Positions 41,572-49,152 of a stretch of DNA of 64,000 bases are shown here, in pieces. Each line of letters begins with the position of its first letter. Position 1 is the first letter of the stretch. The notes beneath the pieces are model-generated. The model made no database searches and was not told the origin of the DNA. It saw only the letters and a program-made list of their open reading frames with translations. Source of the DNA: Micavibrio_C sp964577255 (lineage in GTDB: Bacteria > Pseudomonadota > Alphaproteobacteria > Micavibrionales > Micavibrionaceae); the NCBI GenBank assembly GCA_964577255.1, contig CAZNYM010000002.1, positions 1 through 64,000 on the forward strand, in the 5' to 3' direction. The position numbers were made by a program, and so were the translations under genes.

Positions 41572-43312
41572 GCGTTCCTCCTTTCTCCTGCATGTCGGCC
41601 TCATTCTTTTTACGCTGAAGATAAGGACGCAGGCTTTCGGCCAGCTCGTCCTCCCGCTCCTGCGGCATGATCCCCAGAAGCGGCGCCATGCCCGCGATCA
41701 CGCGGCCCACGGCCGGCGCCGCCACCCAACCGCCGGTGGCGTAACCGTAGGAAGCTTTGGTCGGCTTCGGTTCATCCACGACGATCAGCACCGCATAGCG
41801 CGGCGCGCTCATCGGAAAAAAGCCTATAAACGACGATTGCAGCCGCCGCGCGTCGTAACCCCCGCGCGCAGCGATCTTCTCCGACGTTCCCGTCTTGCCG
41901 CCGACTTCGTAACCGGGCACGTCGGCCTTCTCGCCGGTGCCATCCGTCACCGCGAGGCGCATCAGTTGGCGCATCCTGTGCGCGGTTTGTGGCGACACAA
42001 CGGTTTTCCCCTTGTTTTTTGTGGCATTTTTCTGTCGATCGCGATCGAGCACCAGCGTGGGCGTGAGCAGCCGCCCCGCGCCCACCACCGCCGAAGCCGC
42101 CGCCGCGACGTGCAGGGGCGTCACCGAAATGCCGTGGCCGTAGGACGTTGTCATGGTACTGATCTCGCGCCAGGGATCGGGGTATTGCGGGCGGCCCCGC
42201 TCCTCGAGCTCGATCTTCACCGGCGCGAAAAAGCCGAGGTCCTTGTAAAAATCCTCGAGCGCGCCGCCGCCGACCATCAGCCCCATGCGCGCCGAACCGA
42301 TGTTGGAGGAATACATAAACACTTCCGGCACGCTCAAGGCGCGGTTCTCGGGGTGGAAGTCGCGGATGGTGTGACGGCCGCTGACCAGCGGCTTGGTGGC
42401 GTCGAAACTTTGCGACAGCGGCACGTCCTTCTTCTCCAGCAGCGCGGCGGTGGAGAAAATCTTGAAGGTCGAGCCCGGCTCGTAAAGGCTCAGGGTCAGG
42501 TTGTTGAACTGCTGGTCGCGCGTGATCTTGCCCGGTTCCTGCGGATCGAAATCGGGCTGCGATGTTGCCGCCAGGATCTCTCCGGTATCGACGTCCATGA
42601 TCACGCCCGCCCCGCCCGCGGCGCTGAATTCGCCGACAGCCCGGCGCAGTTCGCGGCGCAGGATGTGCTGCAGGCGGATATCGAGCGTGAGAGCAAGCGG
42701 TTCGCCGCCCTGCGCCAGCAGGCTGTCGAAGCTGCGCTCGATCCCCGCCTGGCCGCGGTCATCAATGTTGTTGTAGCCGACGATATGCGCGGTGAGCGGC
42801 CCCTGGGGATAGACGCGGGCATATTCGCTTTTGAACTGCAGGCCTGGCTCGCCGATCTCAAGGATCCGATACTGCGCCTCGGGCGTCAGGTCGCGCTTGA
42901 CCCACACGAAGCGCGTGTCGCGCTGCAGCTTGTTGAGGACGTCGCCATACACCAGGTCGGGCAGGATCTTCGTGAGCGCCCGCGCCGTCTTTTCCGGGTT
43001 CTGGATCAGGCCCGGATCGGCGTACAGCGAGGCAGTCTTGAGCGAGGTTGCAAGCAGAACGCCGTTGCGATCGGTGATATCGGCGCGCGCCGCCTTTTCC
43101 GCCGGGGCAATGCTCTCCTCGAGCGCGCCGCGCGCGGTAAAGTGTGTCCACTGCCCCTGGATCAGTGACAGGTCGGCGATGCGCACGGCCGCCACGATGT
43201 AAAAGAACACGAACGCGCCTTTGACCAGGATCAGCCGTCCGCGCGCCATGTCGAGCGCCGAGCGGCGCGAGCCCTCGATATGCACGCTCAACTTGCGGAA
43301 CACGCCGCTCAT
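41549..43312 (-). CDS. ftsI: Septal transpeptidase FtsI (PBP3)
   Basis: Cross-links septal peptidoglycan in the periplasm with FtsW. The 587 residues have a membrane anchor (LILVKGAFVFFYIVAAVRIADL), the dimerisation domain beginning ADITDRNGVLLATSL, and the transpeptidase with SxxK (PGSTFKIF), SxN (YSSNIGSA) and KTG (VGGKTGTSE). It overlaps ftsL by four bases and murE by 23. The C-terminus ends GGTLASFTAQ. Confidence 0.96.
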   Translation of the reverse strand: MSGVFRKLSVHIEGSRRSALDMARGRLILVKGAFVFFYIVAAVRIADLSLIQGQWTHFTARGALEESIAPAEKAARADITDRNGVLLATSLKTASLYADPGLIQNPEKTARALTKILPDLVYGDVLNKLQRDTRFVWVKRDLTPEAQYRILEIGEPGLQFKSEYARVYPQGPLTAHIVGYNNIDDRGQAGIERSFDSLLAQGGEPLALTLDIRLQHILRRELRRAVGEFSAAGGAGVIMDVDTGEILAATSQPDFDPQEPGKITRDQQFNNLTLSLYEPGSTFKIFSTAALLEKKDVPLSQSFDATKPLVSGRHTIRDFHPENRALSVPEVFMYSSNIGSARMGLMVGGGALEDFYKDLGFFAPVKIELEERGRPQYPDPWREISTMTTSYGHGISVTPLHVAAAASAVVGAGRLLTPTLVLDRDRQKNATKNKGKTVVSPQTAHRMRQLMRLAVTDGTGEKADVPGYEVGGKTGTSEKIAARGGYDARRLQSSFIGFFPMSAPRYAVLIVVDEPKPTKASYGYATGGWVAAPAVGRVIAGMAPLLGIMPQEREDELAESLRPYLQRKKNEADMQEKGGTLASFTAQ

Positions 43313-43746
43313 GGCGTGCCCCCGGCGGCGGGTGCAAGCCCGTTCATCATCTCATCGAAGCTTTTCAGCTTTTCGCTGTCCTCGATGATTTTTTCTAGCG
43401 CCCGTGTATCGGGCGGCGGGCCGCCGGCCGGTGTCGCGGCCACAGACGGCTTGGATGCGGTGGCTTCGCGCGCGGTTGCAGGAGCAGGCGTCTTTTTCCC
43501 GCCCGTCACCGGCGGCACCAGATCGAGATGCGTTTTGGCCAGCGTTTCGAGACGGTCGGGGCGGTTGAGATAATCCCATTCGGCGCGCAGCACGCGCAGG
43601 CTTTCCTCCTCCTGCTTCACGGCGTGGCGCAGCTCCTCGAGCGCGGCCTCGCGCTCCTGCACGTTCTGGGCCGTGCGGAATAAAAGCGTGCCGGTAACAC
43701 CGGCCAGCACCAGCGCGCACAGGGTCGAGAGGCGGAACAGCTTCAT
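43309..43746 (-). CDS. ftsL: Cell division protein FtsL
   Basis: Small bitopic divisome protein that with FtsB and FtsQ activates FtsWI. The 145 residues have a membrane helix (LSTLCALVLAGVTGTLLF), a coiled coil (EREAALEELRHAVKQEEESL) and the conserved WDYLNRPDRLETLAKTHLDL, then a Pro/Ala-rich tail that is longer than in E. coli FtsL. Identity rests on that motif and on its place between rsmH and ftsI with four-base overlaps at both ends. Confidence 0.9.
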   Translation of the reverse strand: MKLFRLSTLCALVLAGVTGTLLFRTAQNVQEREAALEELRHAVKQEEESLRVLRAEWDYLNRPDRLETLAKTHLDLVPPVTGGKKTPAPATAREATASKPSVAATPAGGPPPDTRALEKIIEDSEKLKSFDEMMNGLAPAAGGTP

Positions 43747-44720
43747 GCGGCGGCCTCCCCGGTTCTGATACCGACGCGCATGCGGGCGGAGCGCGCGCGG
43801 GGATTGACGGAGGCTTCTTCGTCGCTGGGGAAAATCGCCTTGCGGGAGGGAAGGGCAAAGGCGGCCGGCTGGGAGTCGCCAGCAGGGGGGAGGAAGGGCA
43901 GATGACGGGACCCGCGCGGCGCGTGGCCCCCGCGGGCGATCAGGAAGGATTTGACCAGACGGTCCTCAAGCGAGTGGAACGACACCACAGCCAGGCGGCC
44001 GCCGGGCTTGAGGATGTTCACAGCCGCTTCCAGCGCGGCCTGCAGCTCGTCCAGTTCGGCGTTGACGGCGATGCGCAGCGCCTGGAAAGTGCGGGTGGCG
44101 GGATCGATCTTCTCGCCCGGCTTCTGCGGCAGCACGGCGCGCACGATCTCGGCCAGCTTGCGCGTAGTCAGGATCGGCTCCTTCTCGCGCTCGGCGACGA
44201 TGCGCCTGGCGATGCGTCGCGAATGGCGCTCCTCGCCGTACTGATAGATAATGTTGGCGAGGTTTTCCTCGCTTTCGCCGTTGACCAGCGTGGCAGCGCT
44301 GGGCGCGGTTTCGTCCTGATCCATGCGCATGTCGAGCGGCCCATCGGCGCGGAACGAAAATCCGCGTCCGGGTTGGTCGAGCTGCATAGAGGACACACCA
44401 AGGTCGAGCACGAAACCGTCGACCTTGCCCGCGCCTTTTTCGCGCAAAAGCGTCTCGACCGCGGAAAAGCGGCCGGGCAGAAACTCAAAGCGCGTGCCGT
44501 ATTGCCGTTTCATCGCATCGGCTGTCACACGCGCCTGCGGGTCGCGGTCGATAGCGATCACGCGGCAGTCGGCGGCGTCGAGCAGCGCGCGGCTGTAGCC
44601 ACCGGCGCCGAACGTTCCGTCGACATGGGTTTCCCCGGCGGCGGGGCGCAGCGCCGCCAGCACTTCGGCCATCATGACCGGTACGTGCGGTACGGTGGGA
44701 GAAACGGGCGGCGCGTTCAT
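43743..44720 (-). CDS. rsmH: 16S rRNA m4C1402 methyltransferase RsmH (MraW)
   Basis: S-adenosylmethionine-dependent enzyme that N4-methylates C1402 in the ribosomal decoding centre. The ATG at 44720 overlaps the mraZ stop by one base; the longer frame upstream reads through mraZ out of frame. The 325 residues show HVPVMMAEVLAAL, the SAM motif DGTFGAGGYSRALL, IAIDRDPQ, DLGVSSMQLDQPGRGFSFR and the C-terminal SFHSLEDRLVKSF. Confidence 0.96.
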   Translation of the reverse strand: MNAPPVSPTVPHVPVMMAEVLAALRPAAGETHVDGTFGAGGYSRALLDAADCRVIAIDRDPQARVTADAMKRQYGTRFEFLPGRFSAVETLLREKGAGKVDGFVLDLGVSSMQLDQPGRGFSFRADGPLDMRMDQDETAPSAATLVNGESEENLANIIYQYGEERHSRRIARRIVAEREKEPILTTRKLAEIVRAVLPQKPGEKIDPATRTFQALRIAVNAELDELQAALEAAVNILKPGGRLAVVSFHSLEDRLVKSFLIARGGHAPRGSRHLPFLPPAGDSQPAAFALPSRKAIFPSDEEASVNPRARSARMRVGIRTGEAAA

Positions 44721-45187
44721 CAGGCGGCCTCCCCTGTCGTCTTCAGGGCGGGCAGCGTCAGGCCCTGCGCCTGCACATGCAAACGCGCGGTCTGGCGGCG
44801 CGCGGCGAAGGCCGAGGGTTCCCAGATCTGGAACTTGCGGCCCATGCCGACGAAAGCAGCCTGGGTGGTGACGCCGGCATGTTTCATCAGCGCGGCCGGC
44901 AGCACGATGCGTCCTTCGGAATCGAACGCCGCCTGCACCGCCGCGCCGAAGATGACGGTGGCGAGGTCGTCCTGCGCGCTTGAAAACAGATCGTAATGTT
45001 CGAGCCGGCGGCCCAGCTCTTCCATCTGCGAAAATGAAAACCCTTCCAGGCACGGATGCGCGTGCGCGCCGAACAGCACCACGCCCGCGTCGGGCTCGGC
45101 GGCCAGCGCGGCGCGGAAGGCGGCCGGAACCGAAACGCGGCCCTTGCTGTCCACCTTGTTGACCGTCATCGATAGGAAAAGGCTCAT
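44720..45187 (-). CDS. mraZ: Transcriptional regulator MraZ
   Basis: AbrB-like DNA-binding protein that represses its own mra/dcw promoter in E. coli. The 155 residues contain two swapped-hairpin repeats with the DxxGR core: VDSKGRVSVPAAFRAAL (about residue 10) and DSEGRIVLPAALMKHA (about 88). First gene of the cluster. A GGGAG ribosome site upstream of the ATG is partly paired in a small hairpin (45196-45210), and a series of 10-bp-spaced boxes (45295-45338) lies about 110 bp upstream. Confidence 0.95.
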   Translation of the reverse strand: MSLFLSMTVNKVDSKGRVSVPAAFRAALAAEPDAGVVLFGAHAHPCLEGFSFSQMEELGRRLEHYDLFSSAQDDLATVIFGAAVQAAFDSEGRIVLPAALMKHAGVTTQAAFVGMGRKFQIWEPSAFAARRQTARLHVQAQGLTLPALKTTGEAA

Positions 45188-45294
45188 ACACCGCTCCCGG
45201 AACAGCCGGGATCTCCCTGAAAAACTTCACAAACGACCGGGGGCAGACCCGCGGACGCGCCCCGGCCTGCCATGAGAAAGCCGCGCCCTCCCGG

Positions 45295-45338
45295 ATGGGA
45301 AAGCATGGATATTCATGGGTTATCATGGGAATTTGTGG
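45295..45338. promoter_or_regulatory. Five MraZ-type boxes with 10-bp spacing
   Basis: On the plus strand the core (A/G)TGG(G) recurs exactly every 10 bases, starting at 45295, 45305, 45315, 45325 and 45335. This is the arrangement reported for MraZ sites (TGGG repeats with five-base spacers) in E. coli, where three or four copies are usual. It lies upstream of mraZ and fits autoregulation. Confidence 0.65.
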
Positions 45339-45577
45339 CCGGTCAATTGCGGCGCCCGCCGGCCCGGAAATCACCCCACAGTTTTTTCTCACAGGCGTAT
45401 TCTGGCGCCATCCTTTTGATTCACATAACTAAAATCCGGTTCTTCCCCTTCTGTCCACCACATCTCTTTGTTTTTTACAAAGTTTATCCCCTGATTTATC
45501 CAAATAAAAATTTTGGCCGCGCTTGCTGTCCCGGATGCCGCCCTGCAATTTTCTGTCGTTTTTGTTAAGAAAATTTA

Positions 45578-45591
45578 TTGATATATATCAA
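45578..45591. promoter_or_regulatory. Perfect FNR/FixK-type box
   Basis: TTGAT (45578-45582), ATAT, ATCAA (45587-45591) matches the FNR/FixK/Anr consensus TTGAT-N4-ATCAA at every position. A TATCAT at 45611-45616 would be a -10 placing the box at about -39 to -41, as in class II activated promoters, for a plus-strand transcript starting near 45624. Confidence 0.6.
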
Positions 45592-45734
45592 CAAGATAAA
45601 AATATATTTCTATCATAGGTTGTGTCGTGTTCGCCGCTCATTTCGGCTGAAAAAATTGCTCCGGATTTCCATTTATGGTAAGAAGATGTCCGTTACCATC
45701 CTGATAGTAAAACTTTGTGTGTGGGGAAAATCAG

Positions 45735-45881
45735 ATGCTAACTATTTTCGTAATGATGGTTCTCGCCGTCAGTACGGGCCTTTTTACAGGCGCGATTATT
45801 TTTTCCGCCTGGAAAGCGGCCCGTTTCGGCCGGCGCGTGGACCTTGCCGAACAGATCGCCGCGCAGTGGCTGCCCTGGTAA
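45735..45881 (+). CDS. Small hydrophobic membrane protein, 48 residues
   Basis: A short ORF not long enough for usual gene callers. It begins ATG at 45735 with GGGGA about nine bases upstream. The N-terminal half is one membrane helix (MLTIFVMMVLAVSTGLFTGA, then IIFSA), followed by a basic turn (WKAARFGRRVD) and a short amphipathic tail ending WLPW. No family recognised. Evidence that it is real: a ribosome site, a matching plus-strand terminator 42 bases past the stop, an FNR-type promoter upstream, and codon use rich in G/C at third positions unlike the AT-rich flanks. It converges on rnpB. Confidence 0.55.
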   Translation: MLTIFVMMVLAVSTGLFTGAIIFSAWKAARFGRRVDLAEQIAAQWLPW

Positions 45882-45922
45882 TCCCGGGTGCGTCCTTGCG
45901 CGTCGTTTTTAGAAGAGAAAAG

Positions 45923-45945
45923 CCGCGGGTCACCCCGCGGTTTTT
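45923..45945. terminator. Bidirectional terminator between small ORF and rnpB
   Basis: CCGCGGG (45923-45929), TCAC loop, CCCGCGG (45934-45940), then five T on the plus strand. In the other direction the same stem is followed by CTTTTCTC, so it can also end the rnpB transcript. Confidence 0.8.
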
Positions 45946-45956
45946 CACATCAGACA

Positions 45957-46334
45957 TGCCGGAGAACCTGTAAGCCGGGTTCTGTGTCCACCTTGCGGCG
46001 GCGATGGCCATTCATCTGGGACGCCCGTCGCCGGGCGCCTCGAGCGACCAACCCGGGCCGCGATGCAGAAACGCATCATGCGCAGCCCCTATTTGGTCTT
46101 GCTTCCGGAAGGGTTTTCCGTGCCGGCCCTGTTACCAGGACCGCGGTGCGCTCTTACCGCCCCTTTTCACCATCACCTGATCCGCCCTCGCGGGCGGCCA
46201 TCGGCTGTCTGTTCTCTGTGGCACTGTCCGTCGGATTGCTCCGCCCGGCCGTTAGCCGGTTCCGTGTCTCTGTGAAGCCCGGACTTTCCTCCCGCTTTCC
46301 GAAGAAAGCGCGCGGCCATCCGATGCTCCGGCGC
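45957..46334 (-). ncRNA. rnpB: RNase P RNA
   Basis: Catalytic RNA that trims tRNA 5' leaders. Recognised from the minus-strand read: the 5' stem GCCGGAG (46332-46326) pairs with CTCCGGC (45964-45958), and the 3' part has the tRNA-CCA-binding-type AGGTTC and the ACAGAACCCGGCTTACAGG tail. The conserved 5' CGGACTTTCCTC region reads in its complement near 46280-46292, and the GAAACCCTTCC-like loop near 46105. Ends are set from the P1 pairing and are good to a few bases. Length about 378, typical for alphaproteobacteria. Confidence 0.93.
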
Positions 46335-46338
46335 GGGC

Positions 46339-46368
46339 ACTATGACCCGAAAACGGATCCCGGGGCAA
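46339..46368 (-). promoter_or_regulatory. Candidate rnpB promoter overlapping the amidase stop
   Basis: On the minus strand TTGCCC (46368-46363) and CATAGT (46344-46339) are 18 bases apart, each four of six consensus matches. Start would be near 46332, the expected RNase P 5' end. The TAG of the -10 is the amidase stop codon. Confidence 0.45.
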
Positions 46369-47074
46369 GGTTTTTCAGGCGCAGGAGCGAAGCCAGGCGC
46401 GCGGCCAGCTTCGCCGGGGTCAGACCCGGGGCAAAATGGGCGGAAAAGGCCTGCGCCAGCGCTTTGACATCCTGCTTCGGGTCATAGCCGTAATCCACCA
46501 GCGCCTGTTTCAGCGCCGTGTCACTGGCCAGGTAGGCCCGGGCCGCCTCTTCATCGGCGGGGGTCGGCGCGGGCCACAATCCCACCCCTTGGGCCGCCAG
46601 CCGCTCCCAGGGGAAGCGCGGGCCGGGGTCGGCCTTGCGCCCGACCGCCACGTCGCTGTGCCCCAGCACCCGCGCCGGGGTGATGGCGGGGTGACGGCTG
46701 AAGATATCGTGACTAAGCGACACAAGCGCATCGATCTGGGCATCGGGGAAATCCCGGGCGCCGAAACGCTCGCCCGGATTCTGAAGTTCTATGCCTATCG
46801 AGTTGGAATTGATGTCGGTTTGCCCATCCCAGTACGACATGCCGGCGTGCCAGGCGCGGTCCCGCTCGTCGACGAACTGCATCACCGTCCCGTCTTCATC
46901 AATCATGTAATGAACACTAACCTTCTGCCCGTTTTCATTGGCCTTTTTGCCGGAGAAGACGGCAACGGCCTCCTGCGCGCTTGGGGTCTCGGTGTAATGC
47001 ACGAGCAAGATCGAAGGGACGGTGCCCGCACGGCGGGGTTCGTGATGCGGCGAGTCGTAAAGAATGATGTCCAA
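46340..47074 (-). CDS. N-acetylmuramoyl-L-alanine amidase, AmpD/AmiD type
   Basis: Zinc amidase (Amidase_2) that cuts the bond between MurNAc and the peptide, 244 residues. Motifs: VHYTET (first zinc His region), AWHAGMSYW, NSNSIGIELQNPG (catalytic Glu), VLGHSDVAVGRKADPGPRFPW (second His and Asp). A C-terminal about 50-residue segment (ALVDYGYDPKQDVKALAQAF) resembles a peptidoglycan-binding domain, as in AmiD. No signal peptide or lipobox is seen, so a cytoplasmic wall-recycling role is possible. It ends only about six bases before rnpB on the same strand. Confidence 0.87.
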   Translation of the reverse strand: MDIILYDSPHHEPRRAGTVPSILLVHYTETPSAQEAVAVFSGKKANENGQKVSVHYMIDEDGTVMQFVDERDRAWHAGMSYWDGQTDINSNSIGIELQNPGERFGARDFPDAQIDALVSLSHDIFSRHPAITPARVLGHSDVAVGRKADPGPRFPWERLAAQGVGLWPAPTPADEEAARAYLASDTALKQALVDYGYDPKQDVKALAQAFSAHFAPGLTPAKLAARLASLLRLKNLAPGSVFGS

Positions 47075-47151
47075 AGGCAGGGCCCCTTCCCCAGGCGGAT
47101 CAGCGTGCTACATTCATTTCCGGATTTAAAATTACAGCAAGAGCGCCGGGC

Positions 47152-47811
47152 ATGAAAGGACTTATACGCGGTTTCCGCCGGGCGGGCATGGTCATTCTCA
47201 TGGGTATCGTTTGCGGTTTCGGCGCGGGCGCCCGCGCCTGCGATCTTCAGGACGCCAAGCCCGCCGGCAAGCCGGCGGCGATTTTCGCGGGTGGCTGCTT
47301 CTGGTGCCTGGAGAGCGAATTCCGGCATATGGAGCACGGCATCCTTTTCACCCGCGTGGGTTACATCGGCGGCACTGTCGAAAACCCGACCTACGAGCAG
47401 GTCAGCACAGGTACCACCGGCCACGCCGAAGCCGTCGAGCTGACCTACAACCCCGAGGAGATCACTTACGAACAGCTGGTGGAGCATTTCCTCACCCGCG
47501 CCCATGATCCCACGGAAGTGAACCGCCAGTGGGTCGATGTCGGCACCCAGTACCGCTCCGCCATCTTTTATCTCAATGAGGAGCAGAAGCAGGCCGCCGA
47601 AGCCGTCATCAAGCGCCTGACCGAGGAAAAGCGCTTCAAGAACCCGATCGCCACCCAGGTCCTGCCCGCCGGAACCTTCTGGCTGGCCGAGGAGCATCAC
47701 CAGACCTACTACGAAAAATACGCGAAGAAAAACGGTCAGCCCCACATCCGCGAGGTGATGAAGGAGCAGCGCAAGCTGCTGCAGAAGAAAGAAGCCGCTT
47801 CGTCCCAATAA
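47152..47811 (+). CDS. msrA: Exported peptide methionine-(S)-sulfoxide reductase MsrA
   Basis: Reduces methionine-S-sulfoxide in oxidised proteins. The catalytic motif GCFWCLE is near residue 48, and the core GYIGGTVENPTYEQVSTGTTGHAEAVE and HDPTEVNRQWVDVGTQYRSAIFY are typical. The N-terminus (RRAGMVILMGIVCGFGAGARA) is a signal peptide, so the enzyme acts in the periplasm, unlike cytosolic E. coli MsrA; an inner start at Met13 is also possible. No resolving Cys is obvious at the C-terminus. Divergent from the amidase. Confidence 0.94.
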   Translation: MKGLIRGFRRAGMVILMGIVCGFGAGARACDLQDAKPAGKPAAIFAGGCFWCLESEFRHMEHGILFTRVGYIGGTVENPTYEQVSTGTTGHAEAVELTYNPEEITYEQLVEHFLTRAHDPTEVNRQWVDVGTQYRSAIFYLNEEQKQAAEAVIKRLTEEKRFKNPIATQVLPAGTFWLAEEHHQTYYEKYAKKNGQPHIREVMKEQRKLLQKKEAASSQ

Positions 47812-47919
47812 AACACAATAAAAACAATGTATTATACACCCTTTAACCAGGCGGTATTTGTCTAAAATTTTTCATAATATTTAGGCCTTTTTGGGGGTCT
47901 CCGGGCGATAATGATACAG

Positions 47920-47946
47920 GGGCGAAAAGCCCGCCGGGAAACCGGC
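47920..47946 (+). ncRNA. Two GAAA-loop hairpins in a leader
   Basis: GGGC-GAAAA-GCCC (47920-47932) is followed directly by GCCGG-GAAA-CCGGC (47933-47946), about 30 bases before the ATG of the gene at 47978. Compact structured RNA in the 5' leader; function unknown. Confidence 0.4.
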
Positions 47947-47977
47947 AAGAACGCAAAACGGGACCGGACGCGCGGGG

Positions 47978-48571
47978 ATGGGAAAAAGCTTCGAATTGCT
48001 GGGCATGGCGGCCTTCAACACCTTCCTAGGGTTGATCCTGGCCGTCACGTTCCTTTCCCAGGCCGGAAAAAATGCGGTCACAAGCTTCACCGACCAGAGC
48101 GTGCGCGCTTTCGTCAACGAAATGACCCACATGATCAGCAAATCCAATCAGGAATTCGACGACTACGCCTTGACCGATTACTTCATGAATCATATCGACG
48201 ATGCCGGGCGCTTCACCACCACGGTCAGCTACAGCCTGCCGAACGCGGAGGAGGAGAAGAAAGAAACGCTGGACATGGACAAGATCAAATATATCAGCCA
48301 AGTAATCCAGGCCCGCAAGGCCATGAACCAGCGCGGTCTTGAGACAGTGATCGAATATGTCGATGTCGACGACAGCGGCAAGAAAGCCACCGTGATCACT
48401 ACCAACACCGAACGCGGCATGATGAAAATGACACAGGAAGACGGCACCTATACCGAGGTCCCCGTCACCGGCATTTCCTACTGCGAACAGGCTCTGACCT
48501 TCGACGGCAAGCGCATCAAGATTGCAAGCGCCACCTGCTCCACCACCGTCAATTTCACGGATTCGCTCTAG
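47978..48571 (+). CDS. Exported protein of unknown family (tandem paralogue 1)
   Basis: A 197-residue protein. The N-terminus has a hydrophobic segment (AFNTFLGLILAVTFLS, about 13-28) that could be a signal anchor. The rest is soluble. Conserved with the next gene: LTDYFMNHIDDAGRFTTTVSYSLP, then a region ending YCEQALTFDGKRIKIASATC with two C-terminal cysteines. No family recognised. The leader (47912-47946) contains two GAAA-loop hairpins. Four bases before its stop begins the next gene's reading; the two are probably co-transcribed. Confidence 0.7.
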   Translation: MGKSFELLGMAAFNTFLGLILAVTFLSQAGKNAVTSFTDQSVRAFVNEMTHMISKSNQEFDDYALTDYFMNHIDDAGRFTTTVSYSLPNAEEEKKETLDMDKIKYISQVIQARKAMNQRGLETVIEYVDVDDSGKKATVITTNTERGMMKMTQEDGTYTEVPVTGISYCEQALTFDGKRIKIASATCSTTVNFTDSL

Positions 48572-48572
48572 C

Positions 48573-49151
48573 ATGGGCAAAAGAGCGCTCTTGCTCCTGC
48601 CGGTTCTGCTGCTGAGCGCGCTGCCGGCGCGGGCCGCCGATCCGCCCGGCTTCGTGCGCAAGCTAACCCCCGCCAGCATCGACGCCTTCCTGCACGAAAC
48701 CCAGGCCGTGCTGAGCGGCACGCATCCCGAGGGCGTCAGTATCGACGACATGGGCAATTACTTTGTCAATCACCTGGGCGACGCGGGCGTATTCCGCTCG
48801 ACAATCCGCTTTGAAATCCCCGACCACCCGGCGCAGGAGCGGCCGCTGGTCCTCAACAAGCAGGCTTACATCGAGAACCTGGTGCAGGGACGCCTGACCC
48901 TGCGGGATTACCGGGCCGGCTACGAGAAAGTCGCCGCGCCCGTCATCGCCGCCGACGGCAAAAGCGCCACCATCGCGATCCGCACTGTCGAACAGGGATA
49001 CATGCCGGTAAACGACAAGGGCGGCGAAACCGTGATGATGCCCTTCGCGGGCGTTTCGGAATGCGCGGAGACGCTGGCCATATCCTGGAACCATTTCATC
49101 CAGGTCACGGGGGCCGAATGCCGCACCGTGCTGCGCGTCGGCGAACCCTGA
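48573..49151 (+). CDS. Exported protein of unknown family (tandem paralogue 2)
   Basis: A 192-residue protein with a Sec signal peptide (KRALLLLPVLLLSALPARAAD), start ATG at 48573, one base past the preceding stop. Its mature part matches the preceding gene in order: MGNYFVNHLGDAGVFRSTIRFEIP, then KSATIAIRTVEQGYMPVNDK, then SECAETLAISWNHFIQVTGA ending with EC. Both proteins keep two C-terminal cysteines, so a periplasmic disulfide is likely. No family recognised. Convergent with the DUF1761 gene, one base from its stop. Confidence 0.72.
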   Translation: MGKRALLLLPVLLLSALPARAADPPGFVRKLTPASIDAFLHETQAVLSGTHPEGVSIDDMGNYFVNHLGDAGVFRSTIRFEIPDHPAQERPLVLNKQAYIENLVQGRLTLRDYRAGYEKVAAPVIAADGKSATIAIRTVEQGYMPVNDKGGETVMMPFAGVSECAETLAISWNHFIQVTGAECRTVLRVGEP

Positions 49152-49152
49152 C

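Larger units (their letters stand above)
45188..45734. promoter_or_regulatory. Long AT-rich regulatory gap between mraZ and a small ORF
   Basis: 547 bp without a convincing gene. From left: a small hairpin over the mraZ ribosome site (45196-45210), the MraZ boxes (45295-45338), an inverted repeat CTTTGT/ACAAAG (45466-45482), a perfect FNR/FixK box (45578-45591), a candidate -10 (45611-45616), and a 7-bp hairpin ATGGTAA/TTACCAT (45675-45699). The middle is far more AT-rich than surrounding genes. It must contain the promoter of the whole dcw cluster on the minus strand, which I could not place. Confidence 0.55.

Noticed and set aside
41572..41604. ATG start of murE at 41604
   Set aside because: No ribosome site is seen for it, whereas AAAGGAGG lies directly before the TTG at 41571.
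44721..45392. A 549-residue protein starting at 45392 and running into rsmH
   Set aside because: Its first half is an out-of-frame reading of mraZ and its upstream region. RsmH begins at 44720.
47912..47977. A c-di-GMP-I riboswitch in the leader of the tandem-paralogue operon
   Set aside because: Only a GAAA hairpin and a trailing ACGCAAA match. The GGCAAACC-type binding segment is not seen and there is no room for the second stem before the ATG.
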